Source: Eubacterium sulci ATCC 35585 (GTDB lineage Bacteria; Bacillota; Clostridia; Peptostreptococcales; Anaerovoracaceae). Taken from it: 64,000 nt of DNA. Position 1 is the first letter of the stretch; the number at the start of each line of letters is the position of its first letter. Under the pieces are notes generated by a model. It was given only the letters and a program-made list of their open reading frames with translations, was not told the origin of the DNA and made no database searches. Both the position numbers and the translations under genes were made by a program. Location: the NCBI GenBank assembly GCA_001189495.1, contig CP012068.1, forward strand, positions 930,001 through 994,000. Direction: 5' to 3'. Shown one piece after another: positions 9,522-18,658 of the stretch.

Positions 9522-9821
9522 TTATGCAGGAATCATCAGTTTCTGGCCAGCAGTAAGAGTATCAGCAGAAACATTGTTTAATTTCTTGATCTCATATATG
9601 AATTTACGAATATCTTTAGAATCATCCATATGTCTCTCAGCGATGCTCCAAAGTGTGTCTCCAGGTTGAACGGTAACTGTCTCATATACATTTGCTGATG
9701 AACCGCTAGCATTAATAGCACCAGTAATTGTGCTAAATGCACTCATAACTAATAAAATAAATACTACTGTAAAAATTATAAATCTGCTCTTATGCTTTAC
9801 TCTATATTTGTTAAACATCAT
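9522..9821 (-). CDS. Small membrane-anchored LysM protein, YneA-like, probably SOS-controlled
   Basis: This is a 99-residue protein with a basic N-terminus, one hydrophobic segment (about residues 14-33) and a single C-terminal LysM domain (about 45-99, with VTVQPGDTLWSIAERH and LTAGQKLMIPA). The build is that of B. subtilis YneA, an SOS-induced cell division inhibitor encoded next to lexA. Two start codons are adjacent: ATG 9821 is 4 bases from GGAGGT and ATG 9818 is 7 bases away, so either may be used. Its promoter carries LexA-box-like palindromes, which supports the YneA comparison, but lexA itself is not here. LysM binds peptidoglycan; the division-inhibitor role is inference. Confidence 0.82.
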   Translation of the reverse strand: MMFNKYRVKHKSRFIIFTVVFILLVMSAFSTITGAINASGSSANVYETVTVQPGDTLWSIAERHMDDSKDIRKFIYEIKKLNNVSADTLTAGQKLMIPA

Positions 9822-9839
9822 CTATACCTCCATAGAAAA

Positions 9840-9911
9840 CGAATATTTGTTTGTTTTCTATATAATATCAGAATGAATGTTCGTTGTCAACATAAAAAGA
9901 ACAAATGTTTA
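9840..9911 (-). promoter_or_regulatory. Promoter of the LysM gene with three LexA-box-like operators
   Basis: On the minus strand a near-perfect sigma-A promoter is visible: TTGACA (9885-9890), a 17-base spacer, then TATTAT (9862-9867). Three sequences resemble the Gram-positive LexA box CGAAC-N4-GTTCG. One at 9870-9883 fills the -35/-10 spacer and begins CGAAC on the minus strand. One at 9840-9853 lies between the -10 and the ribosome binding site and reads CGAATATTTGTTTG on the + strand. One at 9899-9910, just upstream of the -35, reads GAACAAATGTTT. Their starts are about 28-30 bases apart. None is a perfect consensus match. Confidence 0.65.
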
Positions 9912-9918
9912 TATGTTT

Positions 9919-10632
9919 TTATTTCGATACTTTCTTATAAAGTTTCTCCATATATCCGGAGATTTTTTTTCGCTTTAGAATGCAGATTCCTGTAATTACA
10001 AGGACTACAGCGACTACTATTGCAAGTGCTGTATAATTTTTAGAATAATACAAGGTCCCTACCAATATACTTACGCTCATGGCTGGAGTTCTACCTAATA
10101 AAGAAAAAAGAACAAATGCTTTGAAATTCATATTTGATAATCCACCTATATACCCTACTATATCCTTAGGGAATCCTGGGATCAAATAGATTAGAAATAC
10201 GATAGTATATCCCTTTTGACTGTTTAGGTGGTCGAGATAGTTATCGATTTTATGGTTTTTGAATAGAACTTTGATAGATTCTCTGCCCAATATTTTGGCG
10301 AGATAAAATGATATAAATGTGCCTATAAAGGCTCCTATAACAGAGAAAATAAGCGTTTTAGGGAAGCCGAATAGATAGCCAGCTCCTATTTGAAAAAACT
10401 GCCCAGGTATTACGCTTATGACTATTTGGGCAATCTGAATTCCTATGTACATAAACACAGTTTTAGAGCGATGAGCATTGAGAAATGCAGTTACATCGTC
10501 TAGACTTTTGAAGCTCTTCATCATATCCTTTTGAAATATAAAAAGATATAGTGGAATAGCAATCATAATTCCAAATAGTAATATAAGCTTTAGTATAGCT
10601 ATTAATTTGTTTATCTTCTCTTTTTTGTTCAT
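9919..10632 (-). CDS. TVP38/TMEM64 (VTT/DedA-like) family membrane protein
   Basis: This 237-residue integral membrane protein has hydrophobic segments at about residues 10-32, 53-75, 80-115, 140-165 and 195-222. The central IGAGYLFGFPKTLIFSVIGA and YLIPGFPKDIVGYIGGLS stretches are characteristic of the VTT domain family, with the paired GxxFG and PG.P re-entrant motifs. It ends in a lysine-rich cytoplasmic tail. Family members are proposed lipid scramblases or undecaprenyl-phosphate flippases, but the role of this one is not determined. Its ATG overlaps the TAA of the upstream gene by one base, so it is translationally coupled to it. Confidence 0.85.
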   Translation of the reverse strand: MNKKEKINKLIAILKLILLFGIMIAIPLYLFIFQKDMMKSFKSLDDVTAFLNAHRSKTVFMYIGIQIAQIVISVIPGQFFQIGAGYLFGFPKTLIFSVIGAFIGTFISFYLAKILGRESIKVLFKNHKIDNYLDHLNSQKGYTIVFLIYLIPGFPKDIVGYIGGLSNMNFKAFVLFSLLGRTPAMSVSILVGTLYYSKNYTALAIVVAVVLVITGICILKRKKISGYMEKLYKKVSK

Positions 10633-11927
10633 TATAAGTTAATTAATCCCTTTTTATACATGCTATCTGCAGCCTTTAGAACTCCAAACTTGGCATGTTC
10701 ATATGTAAGTCCGCCCTGAAAATACACATTAAATGGCTCTCTTATAGGAGCATCTGCGCTGAGCTCTATAGAAGATCCCTGAACAAAGGCACCTGCAGCC
10801 ATAACGACCTTATCCTCATATCCAGGCATGTCCCATGGAAGCGGAACAACATGAGAATCAATTGGTGCAGCCGCCTGAATTCCTTGACAGAATGCCACAA
10901 CTGAAGCTTCATCTCTGAGGCAGATAGCCTGTATTATATCGTTTCTTTTTACATTTGAGTCTGGGCATACATCAAAGCCTAGCTTTTCGAATACCTTTGC
11001 ACAAAGCATAGCGGCCTTTACAGCAGAATTCACAGTCCTTGGAGCTAGAAATATACCCTGAAGTACACTTCTTGTTTGGCCAAAAGTAAGACCACATTCT
11101 GAGCCAATTCCTGGGCATGTGAGCCTATATGCAATTCTATCTATAATTTCTTTACTAGCGCACACATAACCACCAGAGAGTGCTAAACCGCCACCTGGAT
11201 TTTTTATCAAAGAGCCAGCGATTACATCAACACCAACATCTGTAGGTTCAAATTCTTTTACAAACTCACCATAGCAATTGTCAGCCATAACTAGAATTTC
11301 AGGGTTTATGCTATGAACTAAATCAGCAACTTCCTTCATTTGATCAAGCTCTATAGATTTTCTCCAGCTATATCCAGTTGATCGCTGCATGCATACAAGC
11401 TTTGTTTTTTCTGTGATTGCAGAACGAAGAGTTTCCATATCAATATTATTGTCAACATCTAACTCAACCTGCTTATATTTGATTCCATATTCAATTAAGG
11501 AGCCCATTCCGGAGCCTCTTATTCCAATTACCTCTTCTAGTGTATCGTAAGGACCTCCTGTGCAGTAAATCATCTCATCTCCAGGTCTTAGGATGCCAAA
11601 CAATGTAACTGCAAGAGCATGAGTTCCGTTAACCATCTGGGTTCTAACAAGAGCACTCTCTGTGTGGAAGATATCTGCATAGACTCTTTCGACCGCATCA
11701 CGGCCTATATCATCATATCCATATCCGGTGTTCCAATTGAAGTGATTATCAGATATTCTGTTGTTTTGGAAGGCGTTAAGAACTTTGAGCTGGTTGTATT
11801 CTGTTATCTGATCTAGTTCGTTAAATTGATCCTTAAGCTCATTCTCACATTCTTGCACGAATTCAATTATATTTTCGCTTATTTTAAAGTTATCTATTAG
11901 AAAATCTTTTGTTGTTTTTGTGTTCAT
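10632..11927 (-). CDS. Methionine gamma-lyase-family PLP protein ('aluminium resistance' family)
   Basis: This 431-residue fold-type I PLP enzyme belongs to the family often labelled aluminium resistance protein. The PLP lysine is likely in VIAGSLIKNPGGGLA. VNGTHALAVTLFGILRPGDE forms the cofactor phosphate region and ADNCYGEF carries the ring-stacking/Asp segment. In many Clostridia a homologue lies in the miaA-hfq-lexA neighbourhood, matching the mutS-mutL-miaA context here. The substrate is not established; the lyase label comes from family-wide naming, and I would not assign a reaction. It follows the recombinase gene with a gap of 18 bases. Confidence 0.85.
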   Translation of the reverse strand: MNTKTTKDFLIDNFKISENIIEFVQECENELKDQFNELDQITEYNQLKVLNAFQNNRISDNHFNWNTGYGYDDIGRDAVERVYADIFHTESALVRTQMVNGTHALAVTLFGILRPGDEMIYCTGGPYDTLEEVIGIRGSGMGSLIEYGIKYKQVELDVDNNIDMETLRSAITEKTKLVCMQRSTGYSWRKSIELDQMKEVADLVHSINPEILVMADNCYGEFVKEFEPTDVGVDVIAGSLIKNPGGGLALSGGYVCASKEIIDRIAYRLTCPGIGSECGLTFGQTRSVLQGIFLAPRTVNSAVKAAMLCAKVFEKLGFDVCPDSNVKRNDIIQAICLRDEASVVAFCQGIQAAAPIDSHVVPLPWDMPGYEDKVVMAAGAFVQGSSIELSADAPIREPFNVYFQGGLTYEHAKFGVLKAADSMYKKGLINL

Positions 11928-11945
11928 TTTCTTACAATATTGTCC

Positions 11946-13103
11946 TTATTCGTTTTCGTTTTGATCTATGCTGCCTTCTTTTCGCTCTTCTTCCCATTCC
12001 ATTTCGTTTACAAGGTTTCGCTTAACGTTCTTCTTATGCTGAGCGTAAAGCTGTGTAGTTGTTACCTGCTCGTGATCTAAAAGCGCGGCTACATCGTAGA
12101 TTGAATTTCCTCTTCCAATCAGACTAGTTGCAGTTGTCGCTCTAAGTTTGTGAGGACTGTATCCCCCGTCTCTTGATGTATGAAGAGCTATGGATGTGTA
12201 CTTCTTTACAAGCTGCCTTAGCTGCCTTTCCGTCATACGCTTTCCTTGTAGCGATAGAAATAGAGCGTTTTTGTGCTCAGGCATAAGAGTATCTTCTTTT
12301 GGTCTTTCATTATCTATGTAGTCATGAAGGCACTCGCTTACCGACTTGTTCAGTGGCATGGTGCTTTCCTTACCACGCTTACGGTAAATTATGAACTCAC
12401 CTCTATTGAAATTAAAAGAATCGATGTTGAGTTGCCAAAGCTCAGAAAGTCTGAGGCCATAAGTTATGAAAAGCATCAGTATTGCCTTATCTCTCTTCTT
12501 AGTTTTCTTCCAAAAATTATATTCTTGTTTTGTTAGACCAGTACCGTTTGTAACAGCATCTAGCATTAGCATTACCTCATCGTCCTGAAGGGCCTTAATC
12601 TCCTTTTCTCCGGCTTTTTGCACCCTTATAGGATCGAATCCATCTGTGATATTCTTTGGGAGTATTTCATCTCTATAAAGCTGTTTAAACATAACCGATA
12701 ATGAAGATTTTTTTCTAGCCAAGGTCTTGTTGCTATTTTCGTAAACATATGTATTCCCGCTTTCTTCATCAAAGATAGAATAATGGCGGCAGTAGTCAAT
12801 GAACAGATTGATATCCATGGCTTTTAGCTCGGCAAGCTCACTTGCTTTGATATCGGAGACTTTTTTTGCACTAGTTAAATCGGTCTGATTGATAAGATAC
12901 TCAAAGAAGAAGTTAATGTCTCTCAGATAAGCGAGTCTTGTCATAGGAAGAACATTTCCTCTTAGGTAGATGAAAAAACTGCGCATAAACCTAGGCATCA
13001 AAGCCTCAAATTCCTCGCATTTGCTGTAGATTTCGGCCTCGTGCATTACTATGTTATCTGGTTTATTGCTCTTATTGCTGATTATAAGTTTTTTTCCAAC
13101 CAT
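11946..13103 (-). CDS. Tyrosine recombinase (XerC/XerD-like integrase)
   Basis: This 385-residue site-specific recombinase has an N-terminal SAM-like core-binding domain (about 35-150) and a C-terminal catalytic domain (about 170-365). All catalytic residues are present: Arg218, Lys245, His318, Arg321, His344 and the nucleophile Tyr353. The usual LGH motif is LDH here. The ATG at 13103 is supported by AGGGAG 8 bases upstream and overlaps miaA by 22 bases, so it is embedded in a core operon rather than a mobile element. It could be the chromosome-dimer resolvase (Xer) or a specialised recombinase; no dif-like site was recognised nearby. The acidic C-terminal tail (EEERKEGSIDQNENE) is unusual. 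Confidence 0.88.
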   Translation of the reverse strand: MVGKKLIISNKSNKPDNIVMHEAEIYSKCEEFEALMPRFMRSFFIYLRGNVLPMTRLAYLRDINFFFEYLINQTDLTSAKKVSDIKASELAELKAMDINLFIDYCRHYSIFDEESGNTYVYENSNKTLARKKSSLSVMFKQLYRDEILPKNITDGFDPIRVQKAGEKEIKALQDDEVMLMLDAVTNGTGLTKQEYNFWKKTKKRDKAILMLFITYGLRLSELWQLNIDSFNFNRGEFIIYRKRGKESTMPLNKSVSECLHDYIDNERPKEDTLMPEHKNALFLSLQGKRMTERQLRQLVKKYTSIALHTSRDGGYSPHKLRATTATSLIGRGNSIYDVAALLDHEQVTTTQLYAQHKKNVKRNLVNEMEWEEERKEGSIDQNENE

Positions 13104-14008
13104 GTAATTATCTCCCTGATAGAATCTTTATCATCCTTTGATTCTGATAGATCAAACCACTTCATATCATCGTAGCGCTTAAGCCATGTGATTTGCCTTT
13201 TAGCAAAGTGACGCGTGTTTTTCTTGATAGTGTCTATTGCTGTCTCTAAATCGTATTCCCCATCAAAATAAGCTAATACTTCCTTATAGCCTATGCCCTT
13301 CATAGATATGTCTGACTCAGAAAGTCCCATCTCACGAAGCATCTTAACCTCTTCAAATAACCCCTCTTTTACAAGAACGTCAACTCTCCTGTTAATTCGA
13401 TCATATAGCTCTTCCCTGTCTCTTCTAAGGCCAATAAGTATAAATTCATATTTGTCATTTAGGCTTAGGTCTTTAGCAAAATCCTTAAGCTTATTTCCTG
13501 ACTTTGCGCTTTCTATAGCCCTTACTACCCTTCTAACATTGTTAGGATGTATGCGCTTTGCTGAATCTGGATCGCATTCATTTAATATTGCATGAAGCTC
13601 TAGATTTCCCTTTTCTTCAGCTATTTTATATAGTTCGTCTCTTAGGCTATCATCACTTGGTGCTGCTGCAAAGTCAAGATCAAAGAGCAAGGCGTCAAGA
13701 TATAGCCCTGTTCCTCCAGCTATTATAGGAAGCTTTCCTCTGCTCAGAATATCGTCTATAGAGCTGCTTGCAAGCTCCTTATATTTAGCTACGCTAAACA
13801 TCTCGCTAGGGTCAACGATGCCAATAAGATGATGTTTGACTTGATTTAGCTCGTCAGGACTAGGCTTTGCACTACCTATGTCCATGTATTTATATAGCTG
13901 CATGGAGTCGCACGAAACAATCTCGCCATCAAATTTCTTTGCGATTTCAATCGAATATGCTGTTTTTCCAACGGCTGTAGGCCCACAAATTGCAACTATC
14001 TTGTTCAT
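13082..14008 (-). CDS. miaA: tRNA dimethylallyltransferase
   Basis: MiaA adds a dimethylallyl group to N6 of A37 in tRNAs that read UNN codons. The 308-residue protein has the P-loop AICGPTAVGKTAYSIEIA, the SCDSMQLYKYMDIGSAKP substrate region and the IAGGTGLYLDALLF motif. It is 9 bases after mutL and overlaps the recombinase. The mutS-mutL-miaA order is common in Firmicutes. The isoprenoid donor DMAPP would come from the pathway whose dxs is at 20688-22532. Confidence 0.96.
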   Translation of the reverse strand: MNKIVAICGPTAVGKTAYSIEIAKKFDGEIVSCDSMQLYKYMDIGSAKPSPDELNQVKHHLIGIVDPSEMFSVAKYKELASSSIDDILSRGKLPIIAGGTGLYLDALLFDLDFAAAPSDDSLRDELYKIAEEKGNLELHAILNECDPDSAKRIHPNNVRRVVRAIESAKSGNKLKDFAKDLSLNDKYEFILIGLRRDREELYDRINRRVDVLVKEGLFEEVKMLREMGLSESDISMKGIGYKEVLAYFDGEYDLETAIDTIKKNTRHFAKRQITWLKRYDDMKWFDLSESKDDKDSIREIITWLEKNL

Positions 14009-14017
14009 ATTTCCTCG

Positions 14018-15937
14018 TTAAACTATCCTCTTGAACATGCGTTCTATTTCCCTAATGCTAAATCTCACAAAAGTAGGTCTTCCATGCGGGCATGAAAACG
14101 GATTGCGACATTGCTTGAGTGACCTTAGAAGTTCTTCAGCCTCCTCTTGCGATATCATGTCATGGGCTTTGATAGCACTTTTGCAAGATTTTGTAATTAG
14201 CTTATCAATTACAATCGTGTTATTAAGCTTTACTCCTTCTGCAAAGCTATCTATAAAGTCATTAACAAAGCTTTCAGCTTCAGAAATAGTTACAAATTCA
14301 GGTATTTCCTTTACTATGTAGGTGTTTTCACCAAAGCTTTCGATAAGATAGCCCATGGCACTTAGTGCACCTAGCCATTCCTCATCATCTGTAGTCAAAA
14401 TGTTAGGGGCATCAAAGGTAAAAGGTAGTAGTAAAATTTGACTGTTTTTTTCACTACTAAAATATGTGTTTATAAATTTCTCGTAGTTTACACGCTCATG
14501 AGCAGCGTGCTGGTCAATCAAATAGAAATTGTCATCATCGCTTGCACTTATGTAGGTACCAAAGATTATGTCTCCAAGTTTAAGATTGTCAAAATCAAAA
14601 GGTGCCTTCGCACTGTAGTTCAAATCTGGCGTGCCAAAGCTGATCTTAGAACTATCTGAAGAGGATTTCAGCTCGGCTGATATAGGTTTTATTTCTGCTG
14701 GAAAAATTGATTCATCACTTGCTTTCTTTTGATACTCATCTTCTCCATCTTTGATAACTGTATCTGAAACTTCGTTTGGAATAATGAACTTTGACTCAAA
14801 GTCTCTTTTGGTTTGCAATAAACTTCTTATGTTTATTTGTTCGGAGTCATCATCTGTTTTCTTTGCCTTTTGACTTGTTTTGAATTCTTCTTCTGGAGTA
14901 TTTATTTTTTTCTCTGCTAGCTTGACAAGGCTATCTTTTGGCTCGCTCATGGCCTGATTGCTTGCAAGAGCATGAATGACTGCTTCACAAACTGCACTGC
15001 TGACAGCTACTTCGTCATCAAATCTAACTTCTTTCTTATTAGGATGTATGTTTACATCAAGTTTTTCGGGATCAACTTGAACAAAGATGAATGCTACAGG
15101 ATAGCGTCCCTCAAATAATCTCTCTTTATACCCTGCACTAAGTCCCTTTTCTATAGTGTTGCTCTTTACAACTCTGCCGTTTACAAAGAAGAACTGGCTT
15201 CTTCTGTTATTCTTTGATAGTGAAGGTTTAGAAATGTATCCTTCTACGGAAATTCCATCTCTTTCAAAGTGAAGTTCTAGTAAATCCCTAAAATCTCTCT
15301 CTTTATAGACGGAAATAATCGTTTTGAGCCTTTCTCCTAGTCCAGGTGATACAAATATCGATTTTCCATTACTAATAAGGCTAAAGCGTATTTCTGGGCG
15401 CGTGAGAGCCATCCTAGATATGAGGTCTACGACTAGTGAAGTCTCAGCAGATTCACTCTTCAAGAACTTGGCTCTAGCTGGCGTATTATAGAACAAATCA
15501 GTTACAACTATGCTAGTGCCTTCAGGGCAACCTACAGCTGTTCTTGTTACTATATCACCACCATGTATAACTACCTTTGTTCCAGTTTTGGAATCTCTAG
15601 TTTTTGTAAGCATTTCCGTTCTTGTTACAGCTGCAATGCTTGCCAGGGCTTCTCCTCTAAATCCGAGTGTTTCTATGTGTCTTAAATCATCTGCTGTACA
15701 TATTTTGCTAGTAGCATGCCTGAGAAATGCTTTTTCGGTATCTTCAAAATCAATTCCTGAGCCGTTATCGGTAACTCTAATGTATTCCTTGCCGCCACTA
15801 CGTATTTCTACGGTAATTGAAGAGGCACCGGCATCTATAGAGTTTTCGGTGAGCTCTTTGATTATGGAGACGGGTCTATCTACAACCTCGCCTGCTGCTA
15901 TCTTATCGGCAACATTTTTAGTGAGTATATTTATCAT
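14018..15937 (-). CDS. mutL: DNA mismatch repair protein MutL
   Basis: MutL links mismatch recognition by MutS to strand removal. The N-terminal GHKL ATPase shows KIAAGEVVDRPVSIIKEL, the ENSIDAGA metal/ATP motif and LGFRGEALASI. The C-terminal part has the endonuclease motif DQHAAHERVNYE, and near the end the Cys/His motif SCPHGRPT, so this is the nicking-type MutL found in bacteria without MutH. I chose ATG 15937 (639 residues) because AGAGG is 5 bases upstream and family proteins start with INILTKNVADKIA; the open frame extends 11 codons further. Confidence 0.96.
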   Translation of the reverse strand: MINILTKNVADKIAAGEVVDRPVSIIKELTENSIDAGASSITVEIRSGGKEYIRVTDNGSGIDFEDTEKAFLRHATSKICTADDLRHIETLGFRGEALASIAAVTRTEMLTKTRDSKTGTKVVIHGGDIVTRTAVGCPEGTSIVVTDLFYNTPARAKFLKSESAETSLVVDLISRMALTRPEIRFSLISNGKSIFVSPGLGERLKTIISVYKERDFRDLLELHFERDGISVEGYISKPSLSKNNRRSQFFFVNGRVVKSNTIEKGLSAGYKERLFEGRYPVAFIFVQVDPEKLDVNIHPNKKEVRFDDEVAVSSAVCEAVIHALASNQAMSEPKDSLVKLAEKKINTPEEEFKTSQKAKKTDDDSEQINIRSLLQTKRDFESKFIIPNEVSDTVIKDGEDEYQKKASDESIFPAEIKPISAELKSSSDSSKISFGTPDLNYSAKAPFDFDNLKLGDIIFGTYISASDDDNFYLIDQHAAHERVNYEKFINTYFSSEKNSQILLLPFTFDAPNILTTDDEEWLGALSAMGYLIESFGENTYIVKEIPEFVTISEAESFVNDFIDSFAEGVKLNNTIVIDKLITKSCKSAIKAHDMISQEEAEELLRSLKQCRNPFSCPHGRPTFVRFSIREIERMFKRIV

Positions 15938-15978
15938 ATTCGCCTCTGAATTTATTACTTTATTGATCAATAAATATA

Positions 15979-18585
15979 TTAGTTAATTGAATCCTTGAGT
16001 TTCATAATTATTTCTATGGCTTTTGCTGGCGTCAAATGCATGATATCAATTTCTTTTATTTTCTGAGCTAGTTCATCGTATGGACCAGGCATAAATAGCG
16101 ATAATTGATCTTCACTAACTGTAGCAGTTTTTGTTGATATGTTTATTTCACTAGCTGATTCTTCTAGTTCAGCTAACTTATTTTCGGCATTATCTAGAAG
16201 AATCTTTGGAACTCCTGCCAGCTTTGCAACATGGATTCCGTAGCTTCGGCTTGCTGCTCCAGGCACAATCTTATGCAGGAATACGATATCACCATCATCT
16301 TCTGAAACATCTACATTAAGGTTCTTGACGCCATCGATTTGATCTTCTAGTGCTGTTAGCTCATGGTAGTGTGTTGCAAAGAGAGTGCGTATATGAGTTT
16401 TATCATTGCAGAGGTATTCTACACAAGACCAAGCTATTGAAAGTCCGTCATATGTACTTGTTCCCCTACCTATCTCATCAAGGATTATAAGGCTTCTGTC
16501 GCTTGCACAGTTTAGAATGTATGATAGCTCGCTCATTTCAACAAAGAATGTAGACTGACCACCTGAGAGATTATCAGATGCTCCAATTCTAGTAAATATT
16601 CTATCTACTACACCTATCCTTGCCCTTTCACATGGAACAAAGCAGCCGGCCTGAGCCATAAGAACTATCAAAGCATTTTGTCTCATATATGTGGATTTAC
16701 CCGACATATTAGGACCTGTGATTATCATTAGACTAGAATCTGTATCATTGAGATATGTATCATTTGATACGAACTGCTCACCGCCTTCCATCCTCTCTAC
16801 GACAGGATGGCGTCCTGCTTCTATGACAAGTTCCTTACTGTTATCTACAATAGGCTTTGTATAGCCATAATTTCGGCTTACAGCGGCGAAAGAGCAAATT
16901 ACGTCCAAGATTGCGATTGCTTTTGATGTGTCCTGTATTTCTTTAATTCTTGCCTCTATCTGCGTACGAATAGAAACGAATATTTCATACTCTAGTTTAT
17001 TTATTTTGGTTTCGGCATTAAAAACTAGATTTTCAGTCTCCTTAAGTTCAGGAGTTATATATCTTTCGTTATTAACAAGTGTTTGTTTACGGATATAGTC
17101 TTCTGGGACTAAATCTGAATTTGCACGCGTTACATCTATGTAATAACCGAATACCTTGTTATAGCCTACTTTGAGGGTTTTTATGCCTGTTCTTTCTCTC
17201 TCGTGTGCTTCTAGCCCTGCTATCCAAGTCTTTGCATCTTTGATAGATGCTTTTAGATTATCTAGGTCCTCAGAGTAACCATCGATAATAAGCCCACCTT
17301 CTTTGATTGTAAAGCCTGCATTTTCGGATATGGACTCAGTTATTAAATCTGCTATATCTTCTAAATTTGATATTCCATCGTGTATATATTTTAGAAGATT
17401 AGAACCAGAGCTTGATAAGTCGGCTTTGATATTTGGAAGGACTGCTATTGAATTTCTAAGTGCTATTAGGTCTTTGCCGTTTGCTGTTCCTGTTGCAATT
17501 CTTGCAGCTAATCTTTCGAAGTCATAGATTTTCTTGAGTGATTCTACTAAGTCATTCTCAAGAAGTGGATCTAGATATATTTCCTCTACTGCATCAAGTC
17601 TATCATTGATTTTCTCTGTATCATTTAGGGGTTCTCTCAGCATTTTTTTGATAAGTCTTGCGCCCATGGCTGTCTTTGTCTTATCTAAAACGCCTAGCAA
17701 TGAACCTTTGATATTCTTATCGTAGAGAGTTTCTGTTATTTCTAGATTTCTAAGACTTGCCTTATCAAGTGACATTTGGTCGTTTAGCTCAAAATAAACA
17801 CAGCTTGTTATCTGGTTTAATCCTTGCCTCTGCGTTTCCATCAAATAGCTTAAAAGAGCACCTAAGTTCTTTTGGCAAAGCTCTCTATCCGCAATTCCTG
17901 AAACGAGAAATGCTCCCTTGCCTAAGAGTTCTTCTAGTATGTCTTTTGCTGCCTTTGATGAATAGTATTTATCGGATTTTATCTGGACATATGCACCGCT
18001 AGCATCTGCGAGTTTTTCTTTAGAAAAAATCTCCTCAAAGCCCTCATTTACAATGATTTCCTTGCATCCAATACGACTGACTTCATTAATCATGTCGTTA
18101 TATATGTCATTACCTGCAGTCATCTCAGTTGTCCTAAGCTCACCTGTTGATATATCGCAATAGGAAATTGAAATTCCAGCCTTATCGCAATATATAGCTG
18201 CTAGGTAGTTGTTTTCGTTCTCGTTTAGCATCATCTGTGAGGTTAGAGTTCCCGGAGTTATAATTTTAATAACGTCGCGTTTAACTATACCCTTTGCTGT
18301 AGCTGGGTCCTCAACCTGCTCACAAATACCTACTTTATATCCTTTATCGACTAGTTTGTGAATGTAAGTTTCTGCAGAATGAAAAGGAACTCCACACATG
18401 GGAGCACGTTCTTCTTGTCCGCAGTTCTTACCTGTGAGCGCAATTTCTAGCACCCTCGAAGCCTCGAGAGCATCGTCGTAAAACATTTCGTAAAAATCGC
18501 CAACTCTATAAAAAAGTATACAATCCTGATATTGGTCCTTTATTTGAAAATATTGCTCCATCATCGGAGATAGTTTCTTCGGCAT
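15979..18585 (-). CDS. mutS: DNA mismatch repair protein MutS
   Basis: MutS recognises mismatches and small loops in DNA and recruits MutL. The 868-residue protein starts with the mismatch-binding domain, including the Phe-x-Glu motif in RVGDFYEMFYDDA (wedge region). The C-terminal ABC ATPase has Walker A ITGPNMSGKSTYMRQ, the signature in DNLSGGQSTFFVEM, and Walker B LIILDEIGRGTSTYDGL. It is a MutS1 repair protein, not MutS2. It is followed by mutL 41 bases on, so the two are probably one transcript. Confidence 0.97.
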   Translation of the reverse strand: MPKKLSPMMEQYFQIKDQYQDCILFYRVGDFYEMFYDDALEASRVLEIALTGKNCGQEERAPMCGVPFHSAETYIHKLVDKGYKVGICEQVEDPATAKGIVKRDVIKIITPGTLTSQMMLNENENNYLAAIYCDKAGISISYCDISTGELRTTEMTAGNDIYNDMINEVSRIGCKEIIVNEGFEEIFSKEKLADASGAYVQIKSDKYYSSKAAKDILEELLGKGAFLVSGIADRELCQKNLGALLSYLMETQRQGLNQITSCVYFELNDQMSLDKASLRNLEITETLYDKNIKGSLLGVLDKTKTAMGARLIKKMLREPLNDTEKINDRLDAVEEIYLDPLLENDLVESLKKIYDFERLAARIATGTANGKDLIALRNSIAVLPNIKADLSSSGSNLLKYIHDGISNLEDIADLITESISENAGFTIKEGGLIIDGYSEDLDNLKASIKDAKTWIAGLEAHERERTGIKTLKVGYNKVFGYYIDVTRANSDLVPEDYIRKQTLVNNERYITPELKETENLVFNAETKINKLEYEIFVSIRTQIEARIKEIQDTSKAIAILDVICSFAAVSRNYGYTKPIVDNSKELVIEAGRHPVVERMEGGEQFVSNDTYLNDTDSSLMIITGPNMSGKSTYMRQNALIVLMAQAGCFVPCERARIGVVDRIFTRIGASDNLSGGQSTFFVEMSELSYILNCASDRSLIILDEIGRGTSTYDGLSIAWSCVEYLCNDKTHIRTLFATHYHELTALEDQIDGVKNLNVDVSEDDGDIVFLHKIVPGAASRSYGIHVAKLAGVPKILLDNAENKLAELEESASEINISTKTATVSEDQLSLFMPGPYDELAQKIKEIDIMHLTPAKAIEIIMKLKDSIN

Positions 18586-18622
18586 ATATTACCTTTCTCA
18601 AAATAGTCTAATAAGCAAATTA

Positions 18623-18647
18623 GGCAGCGAACCTAAGATTCGCTGCC
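18623..18647 (-). terminator. Hairpin between the aminotransferase gene and mutS
   Basis: A perfect 9-bp stem, GGCAGCGAA (18623-18631) with TTCGCTGCC (18639-18647), lies 11 bases after the aminotransferase stop on the minus strand. The following bases (TAATTTGCTTATTA) form only a weak T-tract, so it may be a partial terminator or an mRNA 3'-end stabiliser rather than a complete stop. Confidence 0.6.
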
Positions 18648-18658
18648 CTCTGTAATCA

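Noticed and set aside
11946-13103. Prophage or integrative element marked by the tyrosine recombinase
   Set aside because: Neighbouring genes are core genes in tight overlap, with no attachment-site repeats, phage or conjugation genes.
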